In this document: in pieces, positions 8,238-15,987 of the stretch
Layout of the letters: each line of letters begins with the position of its first letter
Position numbering within the stretch: the first letter of the stretch is position 1
NCBI GenBank assembly: GCA_000996695.1
Contig: LCAT01000006.1
Location: 1-40,627, forward strand
DNA: 40,627 nucleotides
Origin: a candidate division TM6 bacterium GW2011_GWE2_41_16
GTDB lineage: Bacteria > Babelota > Babeliae > Babelales > Babelaceae
Reading direction: 5' to 3'
Notes under the pieces: model-generated
The model's input: the letters and a program-made list of their open reading frames with translations, nothing else
Database searches by the model: none
What the model was told of the DNA's origin: nothing
Translations under genes and position numbers: made by a program

Positions 8238-9961
8238 GGGAAAAGCATGGCAGGATTTTTTATGTATACTTCTTGAATAATTTTTTTTGCTATACCGGTT
8301 GCAACGGATGATGAACCTGCGTGTTCAACAAAAACAACCATAACCAGAGGTGGTAGTAATTCATTTTTTACATACACCACAAAGCAGCCATGTGGGCGTT
8401 GCAAATATTCTTTTTCTTCATACGCAGAATTTTTGTCGCTTTTTGTATTGTTTGCCACCTGTGAGGTACCGGTCTTTCCATAGAGCTCCAAAGATGTAAG
8501 GTAGCTTAATGATCGTGCACTACCCATGCTGACCACATATCTCATAGATCTTTTGATAAACGCGCGTGTTTCGGCGGATACTTTAACTTCTTTTTGTACG
8601 ATTAACTCGCGTTCAAGAATGCGTGGTTTGACTAAGTATCCTTCAATAATACCACCAACCATGCGCGCGATTTGTAAGGGTGTTAAAAGAACGTAACTTT
8701 GACCGATCGCTGCGGAGAGCGTTTCGCCTGGCCACCACGGTTGACGGAACGTGCGCATTTTCCACTCGCGAGTTGGTATTAGTCCATGTTTTTCTGGCAG
8801 GATAATTCCGGTTGCTTCGCCAAGTCCATATCGATGAGCATAGTTAGCAAGCGTATCGATCGGAATGCGACGGCCAATATCAAAAAAGGCGATGTTGCAT
8901 GAGTGCGTCAGGGCCATGTTAAAATCAACCGTTCCATGACCTTCTTTTTTGTTGCAACGGTACGGACTTCCTGCGTACATATAGGTACCGTTACAGTGCC
9001 AGGTGTTTGATGGCGAAACAAGTTTAGTTTCGAGTGCTGCGCTGGCAGTAACTAATTTAAAAATCGATCCAGGTGGGATACACGCCTCAAGAGCACGATT
9101 CATAAATGGTTTTTGTTCTTGTAGTTCATTCCATAGTTCGGTTGGGAGGGGATTTAGAAAGATGTGCGGATCAAATGTGGGTCGTGATATTAATGCGCGA
9201 ATAGCTCCGGTTTTTGGGCACATAACGACAGCGGCACCTACAAATTCTGGCCCGAAAGCCTCTTCGACAGCTTTTTGGATTTCAAAATTGATTGTCGTGG
9301 TGATGCTTTCTCCACACAGAGCTTCCTGCATGCCGGTCTCATGAATTCTTTTCCCAAACGAGTTCATGACCGTTTGTTTGATACCGTCTATGCCTTTGAG
9401 ATTTTGTTCACAGGCTTTTTCGAGTCCCATAACCCCTCGAGGTGCATATGCTGAGAGCGAGCCCAAATATCCAATCAAATGGCAGGCGCTTTCTTTGTAA
9501 GGGTAACACCGTTTGAAGCTTGTTTTTAGCTCAATATTTTGGCAAAGAGGGAACCGTTCAACAATGTCGCTGATCTCTGTGAGGATGATATCTTTTTGGA
9601 TTATTATGCTTTGTTCGAACCGTTCACACAAAGAAATGCTTTTGAGCGTGCTTTCTTCGAGATGAAATTTTTCTGCTAAGTATGCGATGACCTTTTTTTG
9701 ATCTTCAGACAAAGTGTTTTTACCGCTTCCATGCCACCACAGCGATGTAATCGGTTCATTTGTGGCAAGAATTACGCCGTTACAATCGACAATCTCACCG
9801 CGCAATGAGGTGATTTTTTCGAAACGTAAATAATTTTTGATAGATCGTGTTTGGTAAAATGATGCGCTATGAGTCTGCAATTGTACGAGTCTCAGCGAAA
9901 TGCCTGCCGTGATAAAAAAAACAAAAAATTTTATACTGCGAGCACGGTTTTGCGATATCAT
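8219..9961 (-). CDS. mrdA: Penicillin-binding protein 2 (peptidoglycan transpeptidase)
   Basis: About 580 residues. A class B PBP that cross-links peptidoglycan during cell elongation, anchored by one N-terminal membrane helix (IKFFVFFITAGISLRLVQL). The dimerisation domain begins with RGEIVDCNGVILATN. The transpeptidase motifs are complete: SIFK with nucleophile S299 and K302, SCN at 354-356, and KTG from K496. PTREWK...PWWPGETLSAAIGQ followed by TPLQIA is characteristic of PBP2 rather than FtsI. ATG 9961 is preferred because the membrane helix follows directly; an upstream in-frame TTG at 10051 would add 30 atypical residues. No strong Shine-Dalgarno is seen for either. The functional partner mreC is about 28 kb away. 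Confidence 0.92.
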   Translation of the reverse strand: MISQNRARSIKFFVFFITAGISLRLVQLQTHSASFYQTRSIKNYLRFEKITSLRGEIVDCNGVILATNEPITSLWWHGSGKNTLSEDQKKVIAYLAEKFHLEESTLKSISLCERFEQSIIIQKDIILTEISDIVERFPLCQNIELKTSFKRCYPYKESACHLIGYLGSLSAYAPRGVMGLEKACEQNLKGIDGIKQTVMNSFGKRIHETGMQEALCGESITTTINFEIQKAVEEAFGPEFVGAAVVMCPKTGAIRALISRPTFDPHIFLNPLPTELWNELQEQKPFMNRALEACIPPGSIFKLVTASAALETKLVSPSNTWHCNGTYMYAGSPYRCNKKEGHGTVDFNMALTHSCNIAFFDIGRRIPIDTLANYAHRYGLGEATGIILPEKHGLIPTREWKMRTFRQPWWPGETLSAAIGQSYVLLTPLQIARMVGGIIEGYLVKPRILERELIVQKEVKVSAETRAFIKRSMRYVVSMGSARSLSYLTSLELYGKTGTSQVANNTKSDKNSAYEEKEYLQRPHGCFVVYVKNELLPPLVMVVFVEHAGSSSVATGIAKKIIQEVYIKNPAMLFPKKPIT

Positions 9962-10144
9962 AGCTTTTGGGTGGGTAAAAAAGTGTAGGGTAGATGTGGC
10001 GCGTACTTTTTTATAGCGTAACTCGCTAAAACCTGGCCACGTGGTATGCAAAAAACGCTATAATTTTTCCACTTTTTTCAGATGCAACGGAGCGTGCCAG
10101 AATAGCTTAGCTATAGATATAGCATGATTATGAGGGTTTGTGTA

Positions 10145-10813
10145 ATGCCAAAGTGTGATCGTGTAACAAAAACCATAGTTTTTCTTGCACAACAACCACA
10201 TGTGCAGTCATACCAAACATTAATGGATTGGATGGTTGCTACCTATGGAAAAAATGCCTGGTATTTGCTCGTTGCATGTCTTCTGAGTTTGCGGGCGCGT
10301 GATGCTATGGTACTTAAGATGTTTCCGATTATTAAAGATCGTGTAAAAGCACCTCAAGCAATAGATGCTTTGTCGATGGCTGGTCTCGAAAAGATGATTC
10401 GATCAATCGGTTTTTATCGTGCAAAGGCGCGAACCCTTAAGCATGTTGCACGCGAAATTATTGATCGTTTTGATGGAGACGTGCCCAATTCACCACAAAA
10501 TATGATGAGTATTAAAGGGATTGGCCAAAAAACGGCGAATCTGGTGTTGTGGTATGCATACGGAATACAAGCTGGTATTGCTGTGGACATTCATGTGCAT
10601 CGAGTGTGTAATCGGTTGGGGGTTATTGAAACTAAAACAGCAGAGCAAACGCGTAAGCAACTCGAGCGCTGTGTACCACAAAAATTATGGCCGGCAGTTA
10701 ATCATGCTTGTGTTGCGCTTGGCCAACAGATATGCGTATCACAATCGCCTTGGTGTTCAAAATGCCCGATGCGCTTAATGTGTTTGCGTCGTGGTGTGAG
10801 GCGCAGCCGGTGA
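10145..10813 (+). CDS. nth: Endonuclease III-type DNA glycosylase/AP lyase
   Basis: A 222-residue base-excision repair enzyme that removes oxidised pyrimidines and cleaves at abasic sites. The helix-hairpin-helix is IKGIGQKTANLV with catalytic K129. The catalytic aspartate is D148 in AVDIHVHRV. The C-terminal [4Fe-4S] loop follows C-x6-C-x2-C-x5-C (CVSQSPWCSKCPMRLMC). The helix before the active site reads LLSLRARD where E. coli has LLSAQATD, a variation found in more distant Nth subfamilies. ATG 10145 is preferred over ATG 10124 because GAGGG sits 8 nt before it. The 3' end overlaps the convergent gene at 10775-11863 by 39 bp. Confidence 0.93.
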   Translation: MPKCDRVTKTIVFLAQQPHVQSYQTLMDWMVATYGKNAWYLLVACLLSLRARDAMVLKMFPIIKDRVKAPQAIDALSMAGLEKMIRSIGFYRAKARTLKHVAREIIDRFDGDVPNSPQNMMSIKGIGQKTANLVLWYAYGIQAGIAVDIHVHRVCNRLGVIETKTAEQTRKQLERCVPQKLWPAVNHACVALGQQICVSQSPWCSKCPMRLMCLRRGVRRSR

Positions 10814-11863
10814 ATGCTTTGTGTATAATGGGTTTTTGTAATATACAAATTGTTTAAAAGGTGGGCATAGGCATGACCGTAAAAAAGCATCTCCGCTGCT
10901 GGACCCGCCACCTTGAGTAGCCGATTTTCTTTCTGAGCTTTGTTTCAAAATGGTTTCACGCATTTTTTTATATATTTTTTGACGTGCTTTTTTGCGTTTT
11001 TTTGCAGGGATTGATGATAAGATTGTTTCGATTGTGATTTGAGGAGTTGTTGTTATTGTTGTTATTTCTGATGTACTTCGTTTAGGTAAAACCTGGACCG
11101 GCTTTTTACAAACATTTTCATTTTGTATTTTTTTGAATAATTCAATTTTTGTTTTGATTGATGCTGCACATGCTGTCAAAAAATCATCATGTGGAGCAGG
11201 AAGTCTAAGTGCTATTTGTGGAATAGTCTCTAATTGGTGAAGAACCTCTTGATCAAGGATATAAGCTTGCGTCAGTAGAGCATCAAAAAGGTTGATATTT
11301 TTATGAGCAATTATATGTTCAAAAATTTTCATAAAAAATATACAGATTTCCCTCATATTTTTTGTTTGTTGTTCTAAATTTTCTGTATCAAATTTACAAC
11401 GCTTATAATTTTCAACTAGCACAGTGATTTCGTTAATGTTTTGTTCAATGTCTTGAATAGACGCTAGTTGTTGTTGAGGTAAAGAAGCTTTTGGAGCAAA
11501 AAATAAAAATCGTTTTTGCTTTTTAGTGGTCGTACTTGGTACGTAAAGAGGTTGAAATGCATGTAGTTTTTGTCGTGCATTTTTTATCATGGTTTGAACA
11601 TCTCTTATAGCAAGCGGTTTTTCTTTAGGTGTTGGTTGTTCTATGGTTTGTATTTCATCTTCTTGGTATACATTCCAAAAAACATATGCGGCGAGAGCTA
11701 TAATGCCTACGCATGCGATAATGTCGCCATTTCTTTTAAGAAAAGAAAAACTATTTTTAACGCAAGAATTAAAAGTATTGAGCGAAAAGGCGTTGCTCAA
11801 TGAACAGTTGCTTATAAGTAAACCTGCGAGAAGGTAGGCATATACAATTTTTTTATTCCACAT
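10775..11863 (-). CDS. Exported or membrane-anchored protein of unknown function
   Basis: An unrecognised 362-residue protein. The N-terminus has a signal-like segment (KIVYAYLLAGLLISNCSLSNAF) and a second hydrophobic helix at about residues 48-65 (IIACVGIIALAAYVFWNVY). It may therefore be an inner-membrane protein with a large soluble part. The rest is mostly charged helix (LEQQTKNMREICIFFMKIFE) with a basic stretch, KKRKKARQKIYKKMRE, near residue 295. A glycine/serine run (GGGSSSG) precedes a C-terminal tail that overlaps the nth 3' end. No Shine-Dalgarno is obvious. The overlap with a well-supported gene and the irregular tail (YYKNPLYTKHSPAAPHTTTQTH-like) make it possible that the original stop has been lost. 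Confidence 0.65.
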   Translation of the reverse strand: MWNKKIVYAYLLAGLLISNCSLSNAFSLNTFNSCVKNSFSFLKRNGDIIACVGIIALAAYVFWNVYQEDEIQTIEQPTPKEKPLAIRDVQTMIKNARQKLHAFQPLYVPSTTTKKQKRFLFFAPKASLPQQQLASIQDIEQNINEITVLVENYKRCKFDTENLEQQTKNMREICIFFMKIFEHIIAHKNINLFDALLTQAYILDQEVLHQLETIPQIALRLPAPHDDFLTACAASIKTKIELFKKIQNENVCKKPVQVLPKRSTSEITTITTTPQITIETILSSIPAKKRKKARQKIYKKMRETILKQSSERKSATQGGGSSSGDAFLRSCLCPPFKQFVYYKNPLYTKHSPAAPHTTTQTH

Positions 11864-11950
11864 GATTTGATCGCTCTTTGTCTAAAGGTTTATTTTTATA
11901 CAATATCAAGCATATCATTTTTAAAGATTTTTTCTAGTAGCACATATTTG

Positions 11951-12799
11951 TTAAAAAATTGTGCAGTGAGTTGCTTCTGCGCATGACTTGAGTAAATCGT
12001 TCTGTTCTTTGTTACGTATTTTTAGAGATATGTCAGAGTTAATAATGTGGTGTCTTGCGAGAGAACGAATGAGAAGTGCATTGTTTTTGTTGAGAGAATC
12101 AAGCTCAATATGATCAATGGCGCATCGACCATATGAGTACACGATATGTTGTTGTAGAGTGTAACCGATCCAGGTATCGAGAGATCGTCTATGATTATGG
12201 CCCTTGGGACAGACGAGAACTACTTTATTTTCGGGTGTGAGGTATGTGCTATATGAACTTTTTTCATCTTCTATGGATAAAGATTCAGATGGAATATGTA
12301 TAATGGCATAGCACCAAAATGTAGCCAGAATGCTTGAGAGCAACATAATCTTGAGATAACGAATCTTTTTTGTAACGTGCAAATGCAAGCTCAGACCCAT
12401 GATGATACAGCATATGTACAGGGCTGTCTTAGATGGGCAGGGACAACTGACAAAGGTTTTTGAGCTGGCGGTTGATAGTACCCATAACCAAAGGGATATG
12501 AGCTTTTCGAGCGGCCACACAGTCCAGTGGTAAGGCAAACCGATAAAAAAACAGGCCATGTATACGATCGAACCAAAAAGCAAAAGCGTTAAAAATGGGG
12601 CGAATATAATGTTACCAAGTACGCTTAAAAAAGTGAACGGAAGGCCCCACCCAACATGCAAAGGAAAAGAGAGACATACAATTATGTAATGTCTCTCTAA
12701 ATCTTTTACGAGGGTTGTGCGTATAAACGTACAAACTTTGAGCCAGATTGCCTGGACGATGCGTGCAGCCATTATTTTAATGTGTATCAATTTGATCAT
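11951..12799 (-). CDS. Multi-pass membrane protein, weakly ComEC-like
   Basis: A 282-residue protein with four or so hydrophobic helices in residues 40-165, then a soluble C-terminal half. The segment PLHVGWGLPFTFLSVLGNIIFAPFLTLLL resembles the end of the ComEC/Rec2 competence domain, where a Pro-rich hydrophobic stretch precedes ANLLAIP-type helices. This similarity is from memory and weak. The protein is far shorter than full ComEC (about 700 residues) and lacks the N-terminal OB-like part, so it would be a fragment or a reduced homologue. The soluble part contains CPKGHNHRRSLDTWIGYTL. ATG 12799 is used; a TTG lies immediately before it. It follows the cysteine synthase-like gene by 68 bp on the same strand and may be cotranscribed. 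Confidence 0.6.
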   Translation of the reverse strand: MIKLIHIKIMAARIVQAIWLKVCTFIRTTLVKDLERHYIIVCLSFPLHVGWGLPFTFLSVLGNIIFAPFLTLLLFGSIVYMACFFIGLPYHWTVWPLEKLISLWLWVLSTASSKTFVSCPCPSKTALYICCIIMGLSLHLHVTKKIRYLKIMLLSSILATFWCYAIIHIPSESLSIEDEKSSYSTYLTPENKVVLVCPKGHNHRRSLDTWIGYTLQQHIVYSYGRCAIDHIELDSLNKNNALLIRSLARHHIINSDISLKIRNKEQNDLLKSCAEATHCTIF

Positions 12800-12867
12800 C
12801 AATATTACTTCAAATGCTTGCGCTCAACATCACTGTTCGCACGACTTTTGTATTATTTGGCTTCGTA

Positions 12868-13782
12868 TTATTCAGCAAATACTTTATTGAGGTATGCGCG
12901 GCCAGAATCACCAAAAACCGCAACGGATATACTATCTGGTCCGAGTTCGTTTTTATATTGCTCAACTGCGCACATAACAGCTCCGCTGCTCATGCCGCCA
13001 AGTACACCGTATTTTTTGCCAAGAGTTCTTGTCATAGCAGCGGCGTCTGCATCATTGACTGCGATAATTTTGTCTATAGGTGCGTTTTCGTAATTTTCAT
13101 TAACTGCATCAACACCGATACCTTCGATGGTATAAGCAAATGGCACTTTTGACGAGAGCGTTGACCCAGCAGCATCAACACCGATAACTTGTACTGCAGG
13201 ATTTTTTTGTTTGATATAGCGTGCAATGCCACTAATGGTTCCGCAGGTGCCCATACCAACAAATAAGTGTGTGACAGTTCCATCTGTTTGTTCCCAAATT
13301 TCTGGGCCTGTTGATGCATAGTGCGCTTGGCCGTTATTTTTGTTGTGGTATTGATCGGGCATATATGCGTCAGGGTTTGTTGCAAGCAGATGCTCAGCTT
13401 TTACGTGATATCCTTCTGGATCGTCAAGCGTTGCAACGGTTGGGCATACGATAACTTCTGCGCCATATGCGCGAAGGGTTGCTATTTTTTCTGGGCTTGT
13501 TTTGCCAGGGACGGTAATGATGACATGGTAACCTTTAACTGCACCAATGAGCGCAAGAGCTATACCCTGATTTCCTGATGAAGCTTCAATAATGGTTCCA
13601 CCGGGTTTAAGTTTGCCTTCGCGTTCTGCTGTTTCGATCATATAGAGGGCTGTACGATCTTTTACGCTGCCACCTGGGTTAAGGTATTCAAGTTTTGCGA
13701 GAACTTTGCCGCGTGATGGACTTGGGGTAAGTAAAACCAGGGGGGTGTTGCCGACACTCTCAAGTACCGTTTTAAATTTCAT
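12868..13782 (-). CDS. PLP-dependent cysteine synthase / cystathionine beta-synthase family enzyme
   Basis: A 304-residue fold-type II PLP enzyme. The PLP lysine is K41 in NPGGSVKDR. The substrate loop reads EASSGNQGIALA (usually TSGNTG), and the phosphate-binding loop GMGTCGTISG has a Cys where most family members have Gly. The stretch PDQYHNKNNGQAHY...TGPEIWEQTDG resembles cystathionine beta-synthase more than CysK, yet there are no CBS regulatory domains and the length fits CysK (about 310). Activity could be O-acetylserine sulfhydrylase, cystathionine beta-synthase or a related beta-replacement. AGAAAGG precedes the ATG with good spacing. No cysE or metB neighbour is visible. Confidence 0.88.
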   Translation of the reverse strand: MKFKTVLESVGNTPLVLLTPSPSRGKVLAKLEYLNPGGSVKDRTALYMIETAEREGKLKPGGTIIEASSGNQGIALALIGAVKGYHVIITVPGKTSPEKIATLRAYGAEVIVCPTVATLDDPEGYHVKAEHLLATNPDAYMPDQYHNKNNGQAHYASTGPEIWEQTDGTVTHLFVGMGTCGTISGIARYIKQKNPAVQVIGVDAAGSTLSSKVPFAYTIEGIGVDAVNENYENAPIDKIIAVNDADAAAMTRTLGKKYGVLGGMSSGAVMCAVEQYKNELGPDSISVAVFGDSGRAYLNKVFAE

Positions 13783-14082
13783 ACAAAAAGCCTTTCTAAA
13801 AAATCGCCCTAGACCCTAAAAAATACAAACAATCAAGAAAAGACACTTAATAAAAAAAATAGTGTGCTGTAATAAAGATATACTCAAAATATGGCGTAGT
13901 CCACCGATTTTTATTCAAGCTTTAAATTGACGGATCAAATGACATTAAAAGGCTTATTGACCAAAATTTTGAAGAATATGATTTATTTTGTGATTTTTTA
14001 ATCGTGCGTATAGATCACGAAAATAGCTGATTTGTTTGAATTTGCTTTAGATAGCATTTGATGTTAAAAAAGGGCAAAAAAA
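13783..14082. other. 300-bp AT-rich gap, no convincing gene
   Basis: This gap between the PLP enzyme gene and tRNA-Phe is A/T-rich. A 32-codon open stretch without a start codon ends near 14031 on the plus strand and contains RLIDQNFEEYDLFCDF. It could be a gene remnant, but it is too short to support. No strong hairpin or repeat is seen. Confidence 0.4.
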
Positions 14083-14157
14083 TGGTGCCGGGAAATGGAA
14101 TCGAACCACCGACACGAAGCTCTTCAGGCTTCTGCTCTACCACTGAGCTACCCCGGC
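14083..14157 (-). tRNA. tRNA-Phe (GAA)
   Basis: A full cloverleaf on the minus strand. The acceptor stem is GCCGGGG/TCCCGGC, the D arm GCTC...GAGC, and the anticodon stem GAAGC/GCTTC with loop CTGAAGA (anticodon GAA). The T arm has loop TTCGATT, the discriminator is A and CCA is encoded. A T7 run follows the CCA directly and may help termination. It lies about 560 bp from pheS, whose product charges it, on the opposite strand. Confidence 0.95.
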
Positions 14158-14188
14158 ACACGCAGACAACTGCGATATGACATTTTTT

Positions 14189-14216
14189 ATCGTACCCATA
14201 GATGCGCTTTTGTCAA
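14189..14216 (-). promoter_or_regulatory. Promoter of tRNA-Phe (TTGACA - 16 - TACGAT)
   Basis: On the minus strand a perfect -35 TTGACA (14211-14216) and a -10 TACGAT (14189-14194) are separated by 16 nt and end about 31 bp before the tRNA 5' end. The same pair of hexamers precedes the tRNA-Val/Asn/Asp cluster. Confidence 0.75.
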
Positions 14217-14261
14217 ACATTTTTTATAATTTAAACAAAAAAAATGGGTACATATTTGAAT

Positions 14262-14588
14262 TTATGAAAGATATGAACTACGCAAGGATGCCCATATTTT
14301 GAGTGCGCCCCATACCACAAAGTTCAAAGCAAAGGCTGCAATGAACGCTTTACCCGCATGTTCAATATATCCAAATACATACAACAAACAGAATACCCCG
14401 AGCGTAAGCATGAAAAAGCCGCTACTGAGTTTTCCGCACGTTTTCCATGCGCAACGGCCTTGGCTGAACGCTTTGCGTACATCATCAATTTGATCTTCGC
14501 GTACGCCATCAATTTCTATGTACTGTTCTTTTACGCGGTTGCCTTCTGGGGTTCTCGTTTTATTGTTTACAAATTTGATGGTTGCCAT
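14262..14588 (-). CDS. Small two-helix membrane protein, unknown
   Basis: A 108-residue protein starting MATIKFVNNKTRTPEGN. The N-terminal half is soluble and charged (KEQYIEIDGVREDQIDDVRKAF). The C-terminal half contains two hydrophobic helices (FFMLTLGVFCLLYVFGY and AFIAAFALNFVVWGAL). ATG 14588 is chosen because codons further upstream run into the pheS promoter region and would overlap the pheS start; a purine-rich AAAGAAAG lies upstream. It is divergent from pheS, with about 125 bp between the two starts. I do not recognise the family. Confidence 0.6.
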   Translation of the reverse strand: MATIKFVNNKTRTPEGNRVKEQYIEIDGVREDQIDDVRKAFSQGRCAWKTCGKLSSGFFMLTLGVFCLLYVFGYIEHAGKAFIAAFALNFVVWGALKIWASLRSSYLS

Positions 14589-14713
14589 TTGTGGTTCTTT
14601 CTTTTTTTTATATGGGTAAAAAAGATGATATATGCTACATTCTCGCAGAAAATCAAAACCGTGTATACTAGAGGCGTATGGTATGGCTTTTGTTATATGC
14701 AAAGGTAAAAGGT

Positions 14714-15766
14714 ATGTCTTCACAGCAGCTCATAACAGATCTTAAAAAACATTTTGAAGCGCTCAAAAATTCTATTGACACTTGCTCTGATATCAAACAA
14801 CTTGAAAAAATTAAACAAGAATTTTTGGGCAAAGAAGGTATTATTACGATTAATGCAAAAAAAATAGCATCTTTTTCTTCTGAAGATAAAAAAGAGTTTG
14901 GTGGCGAAATTAATCGTATTAAACAATCTGCTCATGCTTTAGTTGATGATGCGCTCAAAAATTTTGAACGTAGCTCTCAGGTAGAAACTGTGCGGCCGTT
15001 TGATGTTACTGCGTATAAGCCTGAGCATAATTTTGGTCGTTTGCATCCCTACACGTTGGTAACGCAGGATATCGAAAATATTGTCATGAGCATGGGTTTT
15101 GAGATTGTGTATGGTAATGAACTTGAAAATGAGTTCAGTAATTTTGAATCACTGAATATTCCACAAGATCATCCTGCACGCGAAACTCAGGATACCTTTT
15201 GGGTAAGTTTGCCTGGACGTGTATTGCGGTCTCACACCACCACTGAACAATCGTATGCCCTTAAAAATAAAAAACCGCCTTTTGCGATCATATCTCAGGG
15301 ACGCACATATCGTAACGAAGCAACCGATGCGTCGCATGACTTTATGTTTGCGCAAACTGATATGATTTTAGTTGGTAAACAGGTTTCTCTTGCGAATCTT
15401 AAGGCAATCAGTCTTGAGTTTTTCCATGGTATTTTTAGACGCAGAGATTTAAACATTCGTGTGCGACCAGGTTTTTTCCCTTTTGTTGAACCGGGAATAG
15501 AGTTTGATATTCAATGTCCATTTTGCACACATGGATGCTCAACCTGTAAGCGCTCCGGTTGGATAGAGCTTGGTGGCGCAGGCTTAATACATCCCAATGT
15601 TTTAACTGCCTGTGGAGTTGATTCAAACGAGTACCAAGGATGTGCGTTTGGTTTTGGTTTAACCAGGCTTGTTATGATGAAGTATGGCATACCCGATATT
15701 CGGTTGTTGCATACCAATAATCTTTCGTTTCTTGAGCAATTTTGTGGCAGTCCCAGCCTACGTTAA
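14714..15766 (+). CDS. pheS: Phenylalanine-tRNA ligase alpha subunit
   Basis: A 350-residue catalytic subunit of the class II alpha2beta2 PheRS, which charges tRNA-Phe in the cytoplasm. The N-terminal coiled-coil arm covers about 1-85. Motif 2 reads GRTYRNEATDASHDFMFAQ, and motif 3 is AFGFGLTRLVMMKYGI. The Phe-binding region is HTTTEQSYAL and PFVEPGIEFDI. A cysteine cluster, CPFCTHGCSTCKRSG, lies before GWIELGGAGLIHP, as in some bacterial lineages. ATG 14714 follows AAAGG at about 8 nt; an in-frame ATG at 14678 is less likely. pheT, usually directly downstream, is absent here: argS follows instead. The last residues (after FLEQF) are encoded by an intergenic repeat, see 15754-15817. Confidence 0.96.
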   Translation: MSSQQLITDLKKHFEALKNSIDTCSDIKQLEKIKQEFLGKEGIITINAKKIASFSSEDKKEFGGEINRIKQSAHALVDDALKNFERSSQVETVRPFDVTAYKPEHNFGRLHPYTLVTQDIENIVMSMGFEIVYGNELENEFSNFESLNIPQDHPARETQDTFWVSLPGRVLRSHTTTEQSYALKNKKPPFAIISQGRTYRNEATDASHDFMFAQTDMILVGKQVSLANLKAISLEFFHGIFRRRDLNIRVRPGFFPFVEPGIEFDIQCPFCTHGCSTCKRSGWIELGGAGLIHPNVLTACGVDSNEYQGCAFGFGLTRLVMMKYGIPDIRLLHTNNLSFLEQFCGSPSLR

Positions 15767-15817
15767 AACTATCAGCCTTCGCACAAGCTACGGCCGACAC
15801 GCGGCGGGCAGGCGCCA
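15754..15817. repeat. Dispersed repeat, CAGCCTACG / CAGCCTTCGC type
   Basis: Two units (CAGCCTACGTTAAAACTA at 15754 and CAGCCTTCGCACAAGCTACG at 15773, followed by GCCGACACGCGGC) match the units at 6708-6800. The first unit supplies the final codons and the stop of pheS. Confidence 0.7.
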
Positions 15818-15824
15818 TTTCACT

Positions 15825-15884
15825 TTGACTTATATCAATGTAGTTATTACTCGCATCTCCATGATGCGAGTAAGTACAAGTCAA
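15825..15884. other. Structured intergenic element upstream of argS
   Basis: An 11-bp perfect stem (15847-15857 with 15863-15873, loop TCCAT) is enclosed by a 7-bp pairing, TTGACTT at 15825 with AAGTCAA at 15878. No T tract follows. It lies 104 bp before argS and next to the dispersed repeat, so it is more likely part of that mobile-like repeat than a riboswitch. Its sequence GCGAGTAAGTACAA resembles ACGAGTAAGTACAA at 4133, after sufU. Confidence 0.5.
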
Positions 15885-15987
15885 GTAATACGTATCTACT
15901 TTTACTTGATGGGCGATTAGCTCCAGATCGATCTGTGAGAGTGTATTTTTTTAGTAAATCTGCTATTACGAGCTGAGGTATCTTTGT

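Noticed and set aside
10052-10144. Longer N-terminus of PBP2 from TTG 10051 and of Nth from ATG 10124
   Set aside because: The extra PBP2 residues precede the membrane helix with no family similarity. The nearer ATG of nth has a clear GAGGG site.
13938-14035. Possible gene remnant in the 300-bp gap (RLIDQNFEEYDLFCDF)
   Set aside because: Only 32 codons, no start and no recognised similarity; it may be chance in AT-rich DNA.
15825-15884. Riboswitch or T-box before argS
   Set aside because: There is no T-box consensus or anti-terminator with a T tract. The stem is a simple nested hairpin next to a dispersed repeat.
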